Source of the DNA: GCA-2786165 sp964625775
GTDB lineage: Bacteria > Pseudomonadota > Gammaproteobacteria > Legionellales > Legionellaceae
Length of the DNA: 51,379 bases
Assembly: GCA_964625775.1 (NCBI GenBank)
Contig: CAZVEH010000014.1
Coordinates: 1 to 51,379 of the forward strand
Direction of reading: 5' to 3'
Both the position numbers and the translations under genes were made by a program. A model generated the notes under the pieces. The model worked only from the letters and a program-made list of their open reading frames with translations. It had not been told where the DNA came from and made no database searches. Of this stretch, positions 1 to 7,730 are shown one piece after another (position 1 is the first letter of the stretch; every line of letters begins with the position of its first letter).

Positions 1-337
1 TGCCACACGACAGGAGATCCCTCGCTGCGCTCGGGATGACGTGGGGAGTTACTATTTTTGTTTTATATGGTGATTTTTGATCCATAATGGGGTTGATATT
101 CAGGAATAAGATATCGTCTGGTTTTGATGATAATTGGGGAAAGTGACGTGCTAGCCCGCTGTATTTCAATTGATTTTGAGAAATATCTTGTGTTTTTGTC
201 ATCAACATAGCCGTTATATCACCCACAAAATTAGGGTAGAGTGTGGTTAAGGGATAAAATAAGACAGGATGTCGACGCAGGAAGCGTAATTTCCACCATA
301 TCTTAGCCGCAAGGATGCGGCCCTTATCTCTCTTCAT
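1..337 (-). CDS. possible partial ORF running off the left edge, unknown function
   Basis: Reading the minus strand from an ATG at 337, preceded by an AGGG-type ribosome-binding site six bases upstream, the frame stays open for 112 codons to the window edge. The predicted protein starts MKRDKGRILAAKIWWKLRF, is basic and aromatic at its N-terminus, and resembles no family I know. The last codons before the edge (about 12-45) are read through a palindromic intergenic repeat and give VIPSAARDL, a typical translation of such repeats. The gene may therefore be truncated or extended by repeat insertion. Only the start is visible, so this is an open frame with a plausible start rather than a proven gene. 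Confidence 0.4.
   Translation of the reverse strand, partial: MKRDKGRILAAKIWWKLRFLRRHPVLFYPLTTLYPNFVGDITAMLMTKTQDISQNQLKYSGLARHFPQLSSKPDDILFLNINPIMDQKSPYKTKIVTPHVIPSAARDLLSCG
12..45. repeat. half of a REP-like palindromic intergenic repeat
   Basis: The segment contains ATCCCTCGCTGCGCTCGGGA followed by TGACG. This matches in layout the right half of the element at 14152-14207. Repeats of this type (CGTCATCCTGAG ... CTCGGGATGACG) are common between genes in many bacteria, including intracellular gammaproteobacteria. Only half is in the window or preserved here. Confidence 0.6.
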
Positions 338-705
338 TCACACCCTATGTTTCTTATCGCCAAGCCGCATTTGATAGCATGCCAAGGTTTGCGTCAAAGA
401 TAAAATTACGTGTCCTAACCAGCGCAATCATTTGGGATAAAATCAATATACAGTAAATCTCTCTTCTCTTCGCCCATACGGGCAAAGAGAACAGGGCAAG
501 ATCATGTGTGTCTATAAATAACTCAAATAGCCGCCGTCCCGCTTTATGCGCGGGATCCAGAGATCTTGCTAAATTCCTGGATCCCGCGGACGAGCCGCGG
601 GACGTAGTAAATTGGTCATTGGTTGCAAATTAAATTCCAATCGAGCATTTATTTAACACAAATGCGGTTGCCCTGGCAAAGAGAAGAGAGATGCCGAGCT
701 TGACT
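338..705. other. intergenic region without a recognisable gene
   Basis: About 370 bases between the left-edge ORF and the 706-1659 gene carry no coding frame I can support. Besides the nested inverted repeat at 535-604 I see no RNA gene here. The stretch should hold the upstream control region of the left-edge ORF and the 3' end of the next gene, but I found no convincing promoter or intrinsic terminator. Confidence 0.5.
535..604. repeat. nested palindromic repeat element
   Basis: The outer arms CGTCCCGC (535-542) and GCGGGACG (597-604) are exact inverted repeats. The inner arms CGCGGGATCCAG (549-560) and CTGGATCCCGCG (577-588) are also exact inverted repeats, separated by 16 bases. The layout is that of a mobile intergenic palindrome (REP/MITE-like), GC-rich against AT-rich surroundings. 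There is no T-run after it, so an intrinsic terminator role is not evident. Confidence 0.7.
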
Positions 706-1659
706 TTATAAGGTATGCAAATGCTCTTTGGGTGCATCAGAGAATTGAGTTGCTATCTGATGAACCGCAGAGGACCACATACCTAAAGACCAGTTTTGTA
801 CAGCAGCGGCCATATGATGTGCTGTATCAGTCACTTGCGTAGTGGTTGTTTCGAGCAAATAGGAGCCTTCGTCTACGAGCTCGCCCATCAGTTGATCTGC
901 GAATGGGGTCATGAGCACAGGATCAGAGTGTTCTGCTCTTAATGCGAGCGCTTTTTTCCTTTCTTCATGTCGTTCTTTGTCGCAAATCGTGTCGGGCAGC
1001 TCATGGAAGGAAAGCGCGGTTCCTTCTGCCAAAATTGGCTCGAATGCGTCATTGGTAATTTGCTTCACCAGACCGTCATATAAGCTGTAATTTAATGCCC
1101 AGTAAATCGTTTGAGTGAGCAAAAACACGCTGATTGGAATGCCTAATGCATACAGGGTTGCTGATGTCAGACACGCAGCGATGACGCCACCTATGATGCC
1201 TAAAGTAGGCAGGCTGGCGCAGTAAATTGCATCATACTTTAGTTTTAATTGCTGATTTTTTGCAATGGTTCTTCGATAACTTTTGGTATTAAGCTCTTCC
1301 TGGCTTACCTGAGCCGATAAACACGACAATGCTTCGTTAACGGTTTTAACCTCATGATCATCTAGGTCTACATCACCCACTGTATCGAGGAGAAACTGAT
1401 AGGATGTGCGAGTTATAAAAGTATTCATCGCCGTCGTTGGGGTGTTCAAACTGTTGAGTGCGAAGATTTCTTGGTAGAATTTATTTAGAAAAGCACGTAA
1501 TGTTTCTTTTTGTGGATTATCCGTTGATTTTTCATAAGCTTTTTCGATTTTTTTATAATAATCGATAGCATGCCGCATAAGATGGATACGCTGTTTTTTG
1601 GCATTTACTTGAGCATCTTCTTTGCTGCTTTCTGTAAAATAAGTGAATAAACTCATCAT
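706..1659 (-). CDS. hypothetical membrane protein with two adjacent hydrophobic helices
   Basis: A 317-residue protein that I do not recognise. Residues 1-145 are hydrophilic and rich in Lys, Glu and Gln with helix-forming character. Two hydrophobic segments follow at about 147-173 and 174-193, separated only by a short Gly-Ile-Pro turn, which predicts a membrane hairpin. About 120 hydrophilic residues make up the C-terminus. No signal peptide is visible. The start is supported by GTGAGG seven bases upstream of the ATG. It sits 94 bp downstream of the DUF155 gene on the same strand. Two-helix hairpin proteins of unknown family are frequent among candidate secreted effectors of Legionellales, but nothing here proves secretion. 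Confidence 0.75.
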   Translation of the reverse strand: MMSLFTYFTESSKEDAQVNAKKQRIHLMRHAIDYYKKIEKAYEKSTDNPQKETLRAFLNKFYQEIFALNSLNTPTTAMNTFITRTSYQFLLDTVGDVDLDDHEVKTVNEALSCLSAQVSQEELNTKSYRRTIAKNQQLKLKYDAIYCASLPTLGIIGGVIAACLTSATLYALGIPISVFLLTQTIYWALNYSLYDGLVKQITNDAFEPILAEGTALSFHELPDTICDKERHEERKKALALRAEHSDPVLMTPFADQLMGELVDEGSYLLETTTTQVTDTAHHMAAAVQNWSLGMWSSAVHQIATQFSDAPKEHLHTL

Positions 1660-1753
1660 AGCTATGCCTCACTTGTCTCAAAGTTTGATCATAACATGCA
1701 CAGAATTTATTTGCAATAAATTTGTACAGATGGTTTTTTTTGCTGTCTTTTGG

Positions 1754-2566
1754 TTAAAAATGAAAACTCATGGCTGCGAACACGGTTTCAATTGTAATCA
1801 AGACAATAATAATAACCTCAAGATGATGAGAGTGTCTGTTTTCAAGGTAACTATTAAACATATCGAAAATTTCATTCAAAGTATCCAGTCGATGATTAAT
1901 GGCATTGACCCTACGTTGAATATGTAAGTAGCGCTCGAGCATGATGTAGTACTCTTCTAGCGTAGGGTGCTGCCAAAAATACTTGGGGTGATATAGGAAG
2001 TTGGAAATGAGGTTCATTTCGCTTTTGGCGCCAAGAAGTTCACCGATGATTTTGCGAATTTGATTGCGGCTGACGGTCATTTGGCCTCTGGTGGATAAAC
2101 TATGAATCAAAGGCGTGTATTTGTCGATCAATGCTTCTAAAATGGTTTCAAAGTACTGTAATTTGACCGATTGTGAAAAGCCATAAGAAATACTGAGCTT
2201 TAAGTCATCATTGTCTAGTGCTGTGTCGATGGTCAAGCAATCCACTTCGAAATAACCATGAGGTTCAATAGCCGTTTTATCACCGCGAAAGTAGATGAAT
2301 TCATCGCGAACTTGAAAAGGAATGGGTTTTTCTGCAAACAGTTTGATGATTTCGAGATAAGGATGAATTTGGTGACGCTTGATACCCCAGGACACCACTG
2401 TTCCGTTACGAAACACAAATACCAAAATATCTTGGTGATCATCAGGCGTTAGCTTGAGTACATCGCGAAATCGTATTGCCGTATGATCTAAGCTTTCTGT
2501 CTTGTAATAGCCGTCTAAACGACTTAAATCAATTTTACTGGCAATGCAGTAAGTTAAACATTCCAT
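1754..2566 (-). CDS. DUF155 / RMND1-Sif2 family membrane-anchored protein
   Basis: A 270-residue protein that matches the DUF155 family (yeast Rmd1/Sif2, human mitochondrial RMND1) in layout. The N-terminal half has the beta-rich stretch with DILVFVFRNGTVVSWG (about residues 46-61). A helical section holds an EEYYIMLERYLHIQRRV-type segment and an Asn-Asp-Leu-like turn near residues 225-235. A single C-terminal transmembrane helix lies at about 247-266. Eukaryotic members work at mitochondria or the cell cortex; the bacterial role is unknown. The start has only a weak GAG ribosome-binding site nine bases upstream. It lies 113 bp downstream of the small Xre-like gene and may share a transcript with it. 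The family call is by motif recognition, not a search. Confidence 0.8.
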   Translation of the reverse strand: MECLTYCIASKIDLSRLDGYYKTESLDHTAIRFRDVLKLTPDDHQDILVFVFRNGTVVSWGIKRHQIHPYLEIIKLFAEKPIPFQVRDEFIYFRGDKTAIEPHGYFEVDCLTIDTALDNDDLKLSISYGFSQSVKLQYFETILEALIDKYTPLIHSLSTRGQMTVSRNQIRKIIGELLGAKSEMNLISNFLYHPKYFWQHPTLEEYYIMLERYLHIQRRVNAINHRLDTLNEIFDMFNSYLENRHSHHLEVIIIVLITIETVFAAMSFHF

Positions 2567-2607
2567 CGTTATCTCGATATGGTTTGGGACTTAAACGTTT
2601 TCCTCAC

Positions 2608-2652
2608 ACAGGATTTACAGAGCATTCTGGTAGACATTTCCGTAAATCCTGT
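2608..2652. promoter_or_regulatory. 11-bp perfect inverted repeat, candidate operator or attenuator
   Basis: ACAGGATTTAC (2608-2618) and GTAAATCCTGT (2642-2652) are exact reverse complements separated by 23 bases. The repeat lies between the end of the Xre-like regulator gene and the start of the DUF155 gene, both on the minus strand. It could be a binding site for the regulator or an RNA stem limiting read-through. There is no U-tract that would mark an intrinsic terminator. Confidence 0.45.
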
Positions 2653-2679
2653 TCCTTTACACGTATTAAGTCGCTGTGG

Positions 2680-2958
2680 TTACGCTTCTTCGCTGCCGAT
2701 AGTTTCTCGACCAGCGTATGCTTTTCTTTTGTCAATTTTGCCGCTAAGCCAATGTGGACAGACATCTAGCACTTCTGCAATTCTATCGAGTTGGTCCTCT
2801 GGAGGCAACATATGTCCAAAGATCATGGCATTAGCCATATGTCTTGTGACTGTAAACACTTTGGCAATAGCTTTGATTTTTTCATTCAAATCGTCTGGCA
2901 AATCCATCCCAGTCAATTCGCGGTTAAAGCGTTGTGAAAACACTTTAGTATGTTGCAT
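2680..2958 (-). CDS. small Xre-like helix-turn-helix regulator
   Basis: A 92-residue protein from the chosen ATG. A TTG two codons further upstream is possible, but GGGAG sits seven bases before the ATG at 2958, which decides the start. The sequence follows the pattern of short Cro/CI-type regulators: an N-terminal SQRFNRELTG helix, a helix-turn-helix around IAKVFTVTRHMANAMIFGHM (about residues 30-50) and the downstream helix DRIAEVLDVCPHWLSG (about 57-72). The last motif is typical of Xre proteins, which often end in a WLL/WLSG segment. The probable role is DNA binding as a local repressor. The target is unknown, but an inverted repeat lies just downstream at 2608-2652. Confidence 0.7.
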   Translation of the reverse strand: MQHTKVFSQRFNRELTGMDLPDDLNEKIKAIAKVFTVTRHMANAMIFGHMLPPEDQLDRIAEVLDVCPHWLSGKIDKRKAYAGRETIGSEEA

Positions 2959-3107
2959 AGTCAATCTCCCTGATTGATGAATGATACGCCAATTTGCCCT
3001 ATGACGCTAAATGGTTGATGTTCTGTGCTCCATGTCCGAAAATCAACGCATTTAATTCGCATGTTAGCTAAATAGTGCGTATGTAGTCCATAAAATAAAA
3101 AACGTGT

Positions 3108-4580
3108 TCAGCTACACTTCTCCTTGTCTTGTTGGACTTGATAATAATTGAGGCGCAATTCTCGGGCCGCACGTACATCATCTAAACGTTTCACCGGCAA
3201 AGAATGCGGCGCGTTTTTGAGTTTTTGCGGATCCTTTTGGGCTTCTTCTAAAACAGTTTGCATGATAACAATAAACTGATCTAAAGTTTCTTTACATTCT
3301 GTCTCAGTTGGCTCGATGAGTAAACACTCTGGTACCATAATAGGAAAATAAGTGGTTGGTGCATGCACGCCAAAATCAAGCAAACGTTTGGCCAAATCCA
3401 TGGCTGAAATGCCATAATTTTTTTTCTCTTGCTTTAATGTGAGTAAAAATTCATGACTGGCACGACGATTACGATAAGCAGGACTGAATCCTGCTGCGTT
3501 GAGTTGGGTTAATAAATAGTTAGCATTGAGTGTCGCATAATCGGCAATCCGGGCTAATCCTTGTTGGCCGAGCAAACGAATGTAAAAATAGGCGCGCAGC
3601 AAAATACCAACATTTCCCATGAAACAAGATAACCGACCAATGCTGCTGGGGTACATATCTTTGGTCGCAAACTGAAATCCTTTTGTTGTTTTGACCACGA
3701 TTGGCATGGGTAAAAATGGGGCCAAACGAGGACCCACTGCTACGGGACCAGCCCCAGGTCCGCCGCCGCCATGGGGGGTGGCAAATGTCTTATGCAAATT
3801 CAAATGCATCACATCAAATCCCATATCGCCTGGACGCACTTTACCTATGATGGCATTGAGATTTGCCCCATCATAATACAACAAACCACCGGCATGATGG
3901 ATAATATCAGCTACGTCTTTGATTTGACGCATAAACAAGCCCAAGGTAGATGGGTTGGTGAGCATGATGCCTGCTGTTTTGGGACCGGTTTTTTTGCGAA
4001 GATCGTCTAAATCGATATCGCCATCGGTATTGGAAGCCAACTCTACCACTTTATATCCGCAAATCATGGCTGAGGCCGGGTTGGTGCCATGCGCAGCGTC
4101 CGGGATTAAAAGTTCATCGCGTTGCGTGTCACCGCGTGATTGATGGTAGGCCTTGATCATTGCGACACCAGCAAACTCGCCTTGAGAGCCCGCCATTGGC
4201 GTCAAAGAAACGCCGGTCATACCGGTGATGTCCTTGAGATACTCTTGTAGTTCAAACAAAGCTTGAAGGGTACCTTGGCCATAGGCTGGAGGCGTCAAGG
4301 GATGGCGTTGTAGAAATCCTGATAAAGAAGCCGCTTTGTGAACACCTCGTGGGTTATATTTCATGGTGCAAGAACCCAGTGGATAAAATTGGGTATCGAT
4401 GGAAAAATTTTTCTGAGATAACTGCGTATAGTGTCGTACTACTTGTAATTCCGAGCAAGCAGGCAACTTAGGGGGGGCAGCGCGTTGCAAGAGAGAGGGG
4501 GGAGAGTAAGGGCTGTTGATGGGGCCTGGTCCTTGAGCTCGTGCTTGTCTAGATGGCTGCGACTGTTCGAAAATCAGCAT
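3108..4580 (-). CDS. gcvPB: glycine dehydrogenase (decarboxylating) subunit 2
   Basis: A 490-residue protein, the usual length for the C-terminal half of a split P-protein. It decarboxylates glycine with pyridoxal phosphate and passes the aminomethyl group to lipoyl-GcvH. The PLP lysine is K264 in HLNLHKTF, followed by the glycine-rich HGGGGPGAGP loop at about 270-279. The early PLGSCTMKYNPR motif (67-78) and DAAHGTNPAS (161-170) are also present. Its start overlaps the end of the YciI-family gene by 7 bp, and the two would be translated in a coupled way. It is the last gene of the gcv operon. The split GcvPA/GcvPB form is known in Legionella and Coxiella relatives. Confidence 0.97.
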   Translation of the reverse strand: MLIFEQSQPSRQARAQGPGPINSPYSPPSLLQRAAPPKLPACSELQVVRHYTQLSQKNFSIDTQFYPLGSCTMKYNPRGVHKAASLSGFLQRHPLTPPAYGQGTLQALFELQEYLKDITGMTGVSLTPMAGSQGEFAGVAMIKAYHQSRGDTQRDELLIPDAAHGTNPASAMICGYKVVELASNTDGDIDLDDLRKKTGPKTAGIMLTNPSTLGLFMRQIKDVADIIHHAGGLLYYDGANLNAIIGKVRPGDMGFDVMHLNLHKTFATPHGGGGPGAGPVAVGPRLAPFLPMPIVVKTTKGFQFATKDMYPSSIGRLSCFMGNVGILLRAYFYIRLLGQQGLARIADYATLNANYLLTQLNAAGFSPAYRNRRASHEFLLTLKQEKKNYGISAMDLAKRLLDFGVHAPTTYFPIMVPECLLIEPTETECKETLDQFIVIMQTVLEEAQKDPQKLKNAPHSLPVKRLDDVRAARELRLNYYQVQQDKEKCS

Positions 4581-4882
4581 AAGCGTCCCTCGGAGCTACA
4601 AATCAAATCTTTGAGCTCATTGCAATGTTTGGCGGGCGTGAATTCTAGAAAATGATAGGTCGCAATATCGGCCAAATGGTAGGGATCAGATTTAAAAATG
4701 CTCTCCAATTGAGTTTTGTCTTGAGTCATGGCAATCACAATACTTCCCGTTCTTGGTTTCAAGGGGCCGGAAGCTAAAAACAATCCCTGCTTGTAATGGT
4801 AGTCCAAAAACTCGCGGTGGGCTTGCACATATTTGTCGACTTCGCTGAGTGGTGCAATATAAGTCAGTTGCACAATAATCAT
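4574..4882 (-). CDS. YciI family protein inside the gcv operon
   Basis: A 102-residue ferredoxin-like alpha-beta protein of the YCII-related family, with the typical N-terminal MIIVQLTYIAPLSEVDKY, the HREFLDYHYKQGLFLASGPL segment and the SDPYHLADIATYHFLEF C-terminal strand. The conserved His in the HREFL helix and the Asp in the SDP motif are the residues usually placed in the putative active site. The biochemical role of YciI proteins is unsettled. It overlaps gcvPA by 4 bp (ATGA) and gcvPB by 7 bp, so it is co-translated with the two decarboxylase subunits. That position suggests a role tied to glycine decarboxylase or simply dosage coupling. Confidence 0.9.
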   Translation of the reverse strand: MIIVQLTYIAPLSEVDKYVQAHREFLDYHYKQGLFLASGPLKPRTGSIVIAMTQDKTQLESIFKSDPYHLADIATYHFLEFTPAKHCNELKDLICSSEGRLC

Positions 4883-6255
4883 GTTGTTCCTTGGTTATTT
4901 AAGCATACTTGTAATGCGTTAACATAGCGATCAATGTCCGCTTGGTTTCGTTTTTCAGTCGCACAGATCAAAATAGTATTGTGCAAGTTTGGATAATGTT
5001 CGTCAACCGGATAACCCGCAGCAATCCCTTGTTGATGCATGGCTTCTAATACTTTTTCTACCGGCGTGTTCAATCGAATTAAAGCTTCATGAAAAAAAGG
5101 CGCTTCAAAGACCAATTCTACACCGTCGATGTTTTGTAACGCTTCTATCAAAGCATGTGTATTATGATGACAGTGTTGTGCCACTTGTTGTAAGCCATCT
5201 GGGCCAAGCAAACTCATGAACAGAGTGGCAACGGTGACCAGCAATCCTTGATTGGTGCAAATATTTGACGTTGCTTTGCCCCGACGAATATGTTGTTCAC
5301 GCGCTTGTAACGTTAAGGTATATCCTGTTTGACCGGCTTGATCGAGAGTTTGGCCGATGAGCCGCCCGGGTAATTGTCGCACATGTTCTAATCGGGTGCT
5401 GAAAAATCCAAAATAAGGGCCGCCGGAAGCCAGGGGGGCGCCCAAGGGTTGTCCTTCGCCACATGCGATATCCACTCCATGATCGCCCCAAAGACCCGGT
5501 GGCTTTAACAGGGCAAGTGCGATGGGATTGACGCAAGCAATGCTGATGGTCTGATGCTGGTGCGCCCAATTGGTTAATTCATCCACTTGCTCCAAGCAGC
5601 CAAAAAAATTAGGTTGAGGGATGATCAGCGCTGTGATGTCTTGTTCTTGATATTCCTGTAAAGCTGACAAGGGGGTGATGCCTAATTTGGGATCAAACGG
5701 TAACGTGATCAGTTCAATGTGTTGATTGTTTAATATGGCCTCTAAAGTGTCACGAAATAAGGGATGTAGGGTTCCGGCCACTAGAATGCGCGGTTGTGGG
5801 CTGCGTTTGATGCGTACCGCCATCAATGCAGCCTCAGCAAGTGCTGATGCGCCATCGTACATCGATGCATTGGCCACAGCCATGCCTGTGAGTTCCGCGA
5901 TCATGGTTTGAAATTCATAAAGCAGTTGTAAAGTGCCTTGACTGGCTTCAGCTTGGTAGGGTGTATAAGCGGTTAGGAATTCTCCGCGTGAGGCGATGTC
6001 CCAAACGGCTGCAGGGCAATGGTGATCATAAGCCCCTGCGCCGATAAAACAAAGGTCATTTTGATTGCGATCGGCCAGGTGTTGGGCTAATTGTAATACT
6101 TCCATTTCATTCATGCCTTTAGGCACGGTTTCAAATCCAGTATGAATCAGCTCGGTCGGAATTTCATCAAATAAAGTTTCTATGTCCGGAACACCAATGC
6201 ATTCCAGCATGTCTTTTTTATCTTTTTCGGTGTGTGGAATAAATGGCATGATCAA
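4879..6255 (-). CDS. gcvPA: glycine dehydrogenase (decarboxylating) subunit 1
   Basis: A 458-residue protein of normal length for the N-terminal half of the split P-protein. It starts MIMPFIPHTEKDKKDML, as GcvPA proteins do (MPYIPHT...), so the second Met at 6249 is an alternative start. The FIGAGAYDHHCPAAV motif, the YQAEASQGTLQLLYEFQTM helix and the GEGQPLGAPLASGGPYFGFF segment are hallmark stretches. This subunit lacks the PLP lysine and pairs with GcvPB to form the active enzyme. It overlaps gcvH by 4 bp upstream and the YciI-family gene by 4 bp downstream. Confidence 0.97.
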   Translation of the reverse strand: MIMPFIPHTEKDKKDMLECIGVPDIETLFDEIPTELIHTGFETVPKGMNEMEVLQLAQHLADRNQNDLCFIGAGAYDHHCPAAVWDIASRGEFLTAYTPYQAEASQGTLQLLYEFQTMIAELTGMAVANASMYDGASALAEAALMAVRIKRSPQPRILVAGTLHPLFRDTLEAILNNQHIELITLPFDPKLGITPLSALQEYQEQDITALIIPQPNFFGCLEQVDELTNWAHQHQTISIACVNPIALALLKPPGLWGDHGVDIACGEGQPLGAPLASGGPYFGFFSTRLEHVRQLPGRLIGQTLDQAGQTGYTLTLQAREQHIRRGKATSNICTNQGLLVTVATLFMSLLGPDGLQQVAQHCHHNTHALIEALQNIDGVELVFEAPFFHEALIRLNTPVEKVLEAMHQQGIAAGYPVDEHYPNLHNTILICATEKRNQADIDRYVNALQVCLNNQGTT

Positions 6256-6641
6256 GCTTCCCCGACGATATCTTCCAAATAATCTTCTTCTTTGAGCAAT
6301 TGATTGATTTCTTCTAAAACGTTTTCTTGACTATGAGGTTGGATTTTTACCATCCAACCTTCACCATAAGGGTCTTTGTTGATCAAAGCTGGATTTTCTG
6401 TGGCCTTGTCGTTGGTAGCCACAATGATTCCACTGATAGGCGCGTATATTTCAGACGCGGCTTTGACGGATTCTAATACCCCGATTTCATCACCTGCTTG
6501 TACTTCGGTGCCGATGGCAGGCAATTCAATATAGACCATATCGCCCAGTAAACTTTGGGCATGCTTGGTGATGCCCACGCTCATGATACTCTCTTCGGTA
6601 TTTATCCACTCGTGGGTGGGAGTAAAGCGTAAATAAGTCAT
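6252..6641 (-). CDS. gcvH: glycine cleavage system H protein
   Basis: A 129-residue lipoyl carrier that shuttles the aminomethyl intermediate from GcvPA/PB to GcvT and then to the dihydrolipoyl dehydrogenase. The lipoylation lysine is K60 in GVLESVKAASEIYAP. The N-terminal YLRFTPTHEWI and the DPYGEGWMVKI C-terminal motif are typical. GAGGAAAAAT lies upstream of the ATG as ribosome-binding site. It overlaps gcvT and gcvPA by 4 bp each, so the whole operon is translationally chained. Confidence 0.98.
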   Translation of the reverse strand: MTYLRFTPTHEWINTEESIMSVGITKHAQSLLGDMVYIELPAIGTEVQAGDEIGVLESVKAASEIYAPISGIIVATNDKATENPALINKDPYGEGWMVKIQPHSQENVLEEINQLLKEEDYLEDIVGEA

Positions 6642-7720
6642 GATATTTTTCCTCTATTGATGAACCGTAGTTTTGCAACATGCGCTAAACAGCGTTTGTT
6701 GCGAATTTCTACCCAAACTGCTTCTCTGGTTGCAACAGGGACTCGAGCAAATCCGATAGATTGATTGAGTGTGGGTGAAAATGTACCGCTCGTGATGACC
6801 CCTTCGCCGATATCATCGATAAAAACTTTCTGATCAGTACGCATGATGCCTTTGTCTTTTAAGATCAAACCCACCAGTTTGTTCTTTATACCCCCATTTT
6901 TTTGTTCGATCAGCGCATTTTTACCCATAAAATCACGATCTTGTGGTTCCCATGTCACAGTCCAGGCTAATCCTGATTCTAAAGGGGTGGTAGATGTGTT
7001 CATATCCTGGCCATACAACAACAAACCTGCTTCGATGCGCAAAGTATCTCTAGCGGCCAATCCACAAGGTGTCACGCCTGCGGCAATCAAACTTCTCCAC
7101 AATTGGCAAATTTGTGCAGGCGGCGCGATGATCTCTAGTCCATCTTCGCCCGTGTAACCTGTTCTTGCAAAAAATACATTATCGGGTTCTACGCACTCGA
7201 AAGGAGCAAGGGTTGAGACTGCATCTGCCTGCGTAGGTGTGAGTATTTGTAATGTTGTGGCAATGGCCTGAGGTCCTTGAACCGCTATCATGGCTAAATC
7301 TGGCCGTTCTTGTAAATCTGCTGCATATCCTTGAATATTTTCTCGAATCCACGCCAAATCTGCAGTTTTGGTTGCGGCATTCAAAACCAAACGATAATTA
7401 TCGGGGCCACGCTGATAGACGATGAGATCATCAATGATGCCGCCGTTGGGAAGACACATACAACTATATAAAGCACGACCTACATGCTGTAATTGATCGA
7501 TGTCGTGTGTGAGCAGCCGTCGCAAAAATTGACGACCACCCGCTCCCAAAATATCGACAACGGTCATGTGCGATACATCAAATACCCCTGCGTGAGTGCG
7601 CACGGTTTGATGTTCTTGCAATTGTGAACCGTAATGTAAAGGCATCATCCAATGGTGAAACTCAACCATTTTTGCACCTAAAGCAATATGCTCTTGATAC
7701 AATGCGGTTTGAACGATCAT
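6638..7720 (-). CDS. gcvT: aminomethyltransferase (glycine cleavage T protein)
   Basis: A 360-residue protein that releases ammonia from aminomethyl-lipoyl-GcvH and forms 5,10-methylene-tetrahydrofolate. The sequence shows HAGVFDVSHM, the LPNGGIIDDLIVY folate-binding region, ARTGYTGEDGLEI and GLAARDTLRIEAG, all standard for GcvT. A longer frame reaches 7765, but that would overlap the preceding gene. The ATG at 7720 has an AAAGGA ribosome-binding site and gives the usual N-terminus (MIVQTALYQEH). It follows the icmL-like gene by 10 bp. No glycine riboswitch can fit directly in front of it, because there is no leader space. Confidence 0.97.
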   Translation of the reverse strand: MIVQTALYQEHIALGAKMVEFHHWMMPLHYGSQLQEHQTVRTHAGVFDVSHMTVVDILGAGGRQFLRRLLTHDIDQLQHVGRALYSCMCLPNGGIIDDLIVYQRGPDNYRLVLNAATKTADLAWIRENIQGYAADLQERPDLAMIAVQGPQAIATTLQILTPTQADAVSTLAPFECVEPDNVFFARTGYTGEDGLEIIAPPAQICQLWRSLIAAGVTPCGLAARDTLRIEAGLLLYGQDMNTSTTPLESGLAWTVTWEPQDRDFMGKNALIEQKNGGIKNKLVGLILKDKGIMRTDQKVFIDDIGEGVITSGTFSPTLNQSIGFARVPVATREAVWVEIRNKRCLAHVAKLRFINRGKIS

Positions 7721-7730
7721 GTTGATTCCT

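Noticed and set aside
301..330. Hairpin GCCGC/GCGGC near 306-321 as terminator
   Set aside because: It has only five base pairs and no T-run, and it lies inside the possible left-edge ORF.
1643..1927. 94-codon plus-strand frame overlapping the DUF155 gene end
   Set aside because: It is antisense to the conserved C-terminal membrane anchor of DUF155 and lacks protein-like composition.
2579..2977. 132-codon plus-strand frame opposite the Xre-like gene
   Set aside because: It lies antisense to a better-supported gene with a ribosome-binding site and a recognisable fold; its product is cysteine- and serine-rich without any family pattern.
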